Position numbers and translations under genes: made by a program
Part shown: piece by piece, positions 63,448-64,000 of the stretch
Numbering within the stretch: the stretch's first letter is position 1
Layout: every line of letters starts with the position of its first letter
Notes under the pieces: model-generated
What the model saw: the letters and a program-made list of their open reading frames with translations, nothing else
What the model was told of the DNA's origin: nothing
Database searches by the model: none
From: JACQFZ01 sp045810625
Lineage (GTDB): Bacteria; Pseudomonadota; Gammaproteobacteria; Acidiferrobacterales; Sulfurifustaceae
Assembly (NCBI GenBank): GCA_045810625.1
Contig: JBJMVQ010000055.1
Span: 62,001 to 126,000 of the forward strand
Direction of reading: 5' to 3'
Length of the DNA: 64,000 nucleotides

Positions 63448-64000
63448 CTACTCTGCTTCCTTCGTGTCTAGCCCATAGCGAGCGATAAGAGAATTAAGGG
63501 CTGCTTCTGTCGTGCCCAACAGCGCGGCTGTCTCTGACTTACTTTCACAATAACTGAGCGACGCCGCGACGATTTGCCTTTCCCGGTCGGTCAGGTACTG
63601 CTCCAGCGTCTTTTCTCCGGAGAGTACAACATCCGGTGCCACAGGCTCGACAACGCGCAGCGCTCCTCGACGCCGTCTCGCGTTGTCCTCCCGGAGCAAA
63701 CGATTTGCCGCCTCGGCGACCTCAAGCCTCTGCTTCACCTCGTCTACCGCCCCGCGTACCGTCGCGAGCCGTTTCTCGTAACGTCGAACATCCGATTCCG
63801 CCTCGGTTAGATACGAGCGAAGGAGAAAGATGTTCTTCACGAAACATCGGCTGATGTCGTCGAACAAACCTTCCACGACTTTGAAGTCTTGGGAGGTATA
63901 CACATGGTTCTGGAAGCGTTCGCCGAGAAGGAGCCAATGCATCGGCAAACGAGCGATGTTGAGCGGCACTACCGCGCCCACTTTGTAACGCTTCATCAGT
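63448..64000 (-). CDS. Second membrane regulator with Fis-type domain, C-terminal part (cut by edge)
   Basis: The visible 180 or so residues are the C-terminal part of a paralogue of the 60134-61708 protein. Both have the KVGAVVPLN-type segment, LLGERFQNHVYT, a coiled coil, KTLEQYLTDRERQIVAASL and a Fis-like helix-turn-helix (SKSETAALLGTTEAALNSLI). The start and membrane part are outside the window. The gene lies upstream of the synthase gene on the same strand. Confidence 0.75.
   Translation of the reverse strand, partial: LMKRYKVGAVVPLNIARLPMHWLLLGERFQNHVYTSQDFKVVEGLFDDISRCFVKNIFLLRSYLTEAESDVRRYEKRLATVRGAVDEVKQRLEVAEAANRLLREDNARRRRGALRVVEPVAPDVVLSGEKTLEQYLTDRERQIVAASLSYCESKSETAALLGTTEAALNSLIARYGLDTKEAE

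Noticed and set aside
1..64000. CRISPR arrays, tRNA or rRNA genes, integrases, transposases
   Set aside because: I looked for regular repeat-spacer patterns, cloverleaf signatures and mobile-element proteins and saw none.

Overview
The window is high-GC, densely packed DNA from a free-living proteobacterium, most likely a gammaproteobacterium. Gene types fit this: ZapE/AFG1-type ATPase, PurT, a tetR-mexA-mexB-oprM-type RND operon, a large MalT-like (LAL) regulator and many CoA-ester and hydrolase genes. I see no rRNA, tRNA, CRISPR array, prophage or insertion sequence. The placement is inferred from gene content only.

Layout. 1-3.7 kb: two tandem type B carboxylesterases with the same terminator stem, then decayed gene fragments. 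3.7-10.3 kb: SDR, OYE-type flavoenzyme, DUF1772-like membrane protein, amidohydrolase, GNAT, TesB-like thioesterase and ferredoxin-NADP reductase. 11-16.8 kb: acyl-CoA ligase, SDR, a membrane GGDEF-EAL protein with a CxxCH heme-type sensor domain, an AraC-type remnant and a histidine phosphatase. 16.8-22.8 kb: LAL regulator divergent from a secreted beta-propeller/two-heme cytochrome protein. 23-28.5 kb: zapE, GST, SMP-30-like lactonase, Nudix hydrolase, and a TetR gene divergent from a sterol desaturase-type enzyme with two operator-like palindromes in the promoter. 28.5-34 kb: lipid/acyl-CoA genes (AidB-like dehydrogenase, hotdog protein, SDR, PaaI thioesterase) and purT. 34-38.1 kb: exported cupin, exported SMP-30-like protein and a large exported alpha/beta hydrolase. 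38.2-45.8 kb: small hypothetical gene, PDZ-like debris, RND pump operon with its TetR gene and operator. 46-50 kb: M28 peptidase, broken GNAT gene, nitronate monooxygenase-like protein and an EamA exporter divergent from a TetR gene. 50.5-59.9 kb: alpha/beta hydrolases, a second PaaI thioesterase, thiolase, quinone oxidoreductase, an SDR without the catalytic Tyr, a second EamA exporter, a GST and a MaoC-like protein.

60.1-64 kb is the most unusual part. An OleA/FabH-like condensing enzyme lies between two paralogous regulators. The complete one has an N-terminal multi-pass membrane region, a soluble middle domain, a coiled coil and a C-terminal Fis-type helix-turn-helix, with no AAA+ or kinase domain; the other runs off the window. 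The synthase ribosome-binding site lies inside a perfect 8-bp hairpin, and its upstream region has TGGAATG/CATTCCA repeats. I suggest, as inference only, a self-contained circuit in which an acyl-derived product is made and sensed at the membrane.

Many small catabolic genes have their own TetR gene and visible operator. The window also carries at least six gene remnants (ATPase tail, methyltransferase, AraC, DinB, GNAT, PDZ), which points to ongoing gene loss between conserved units.
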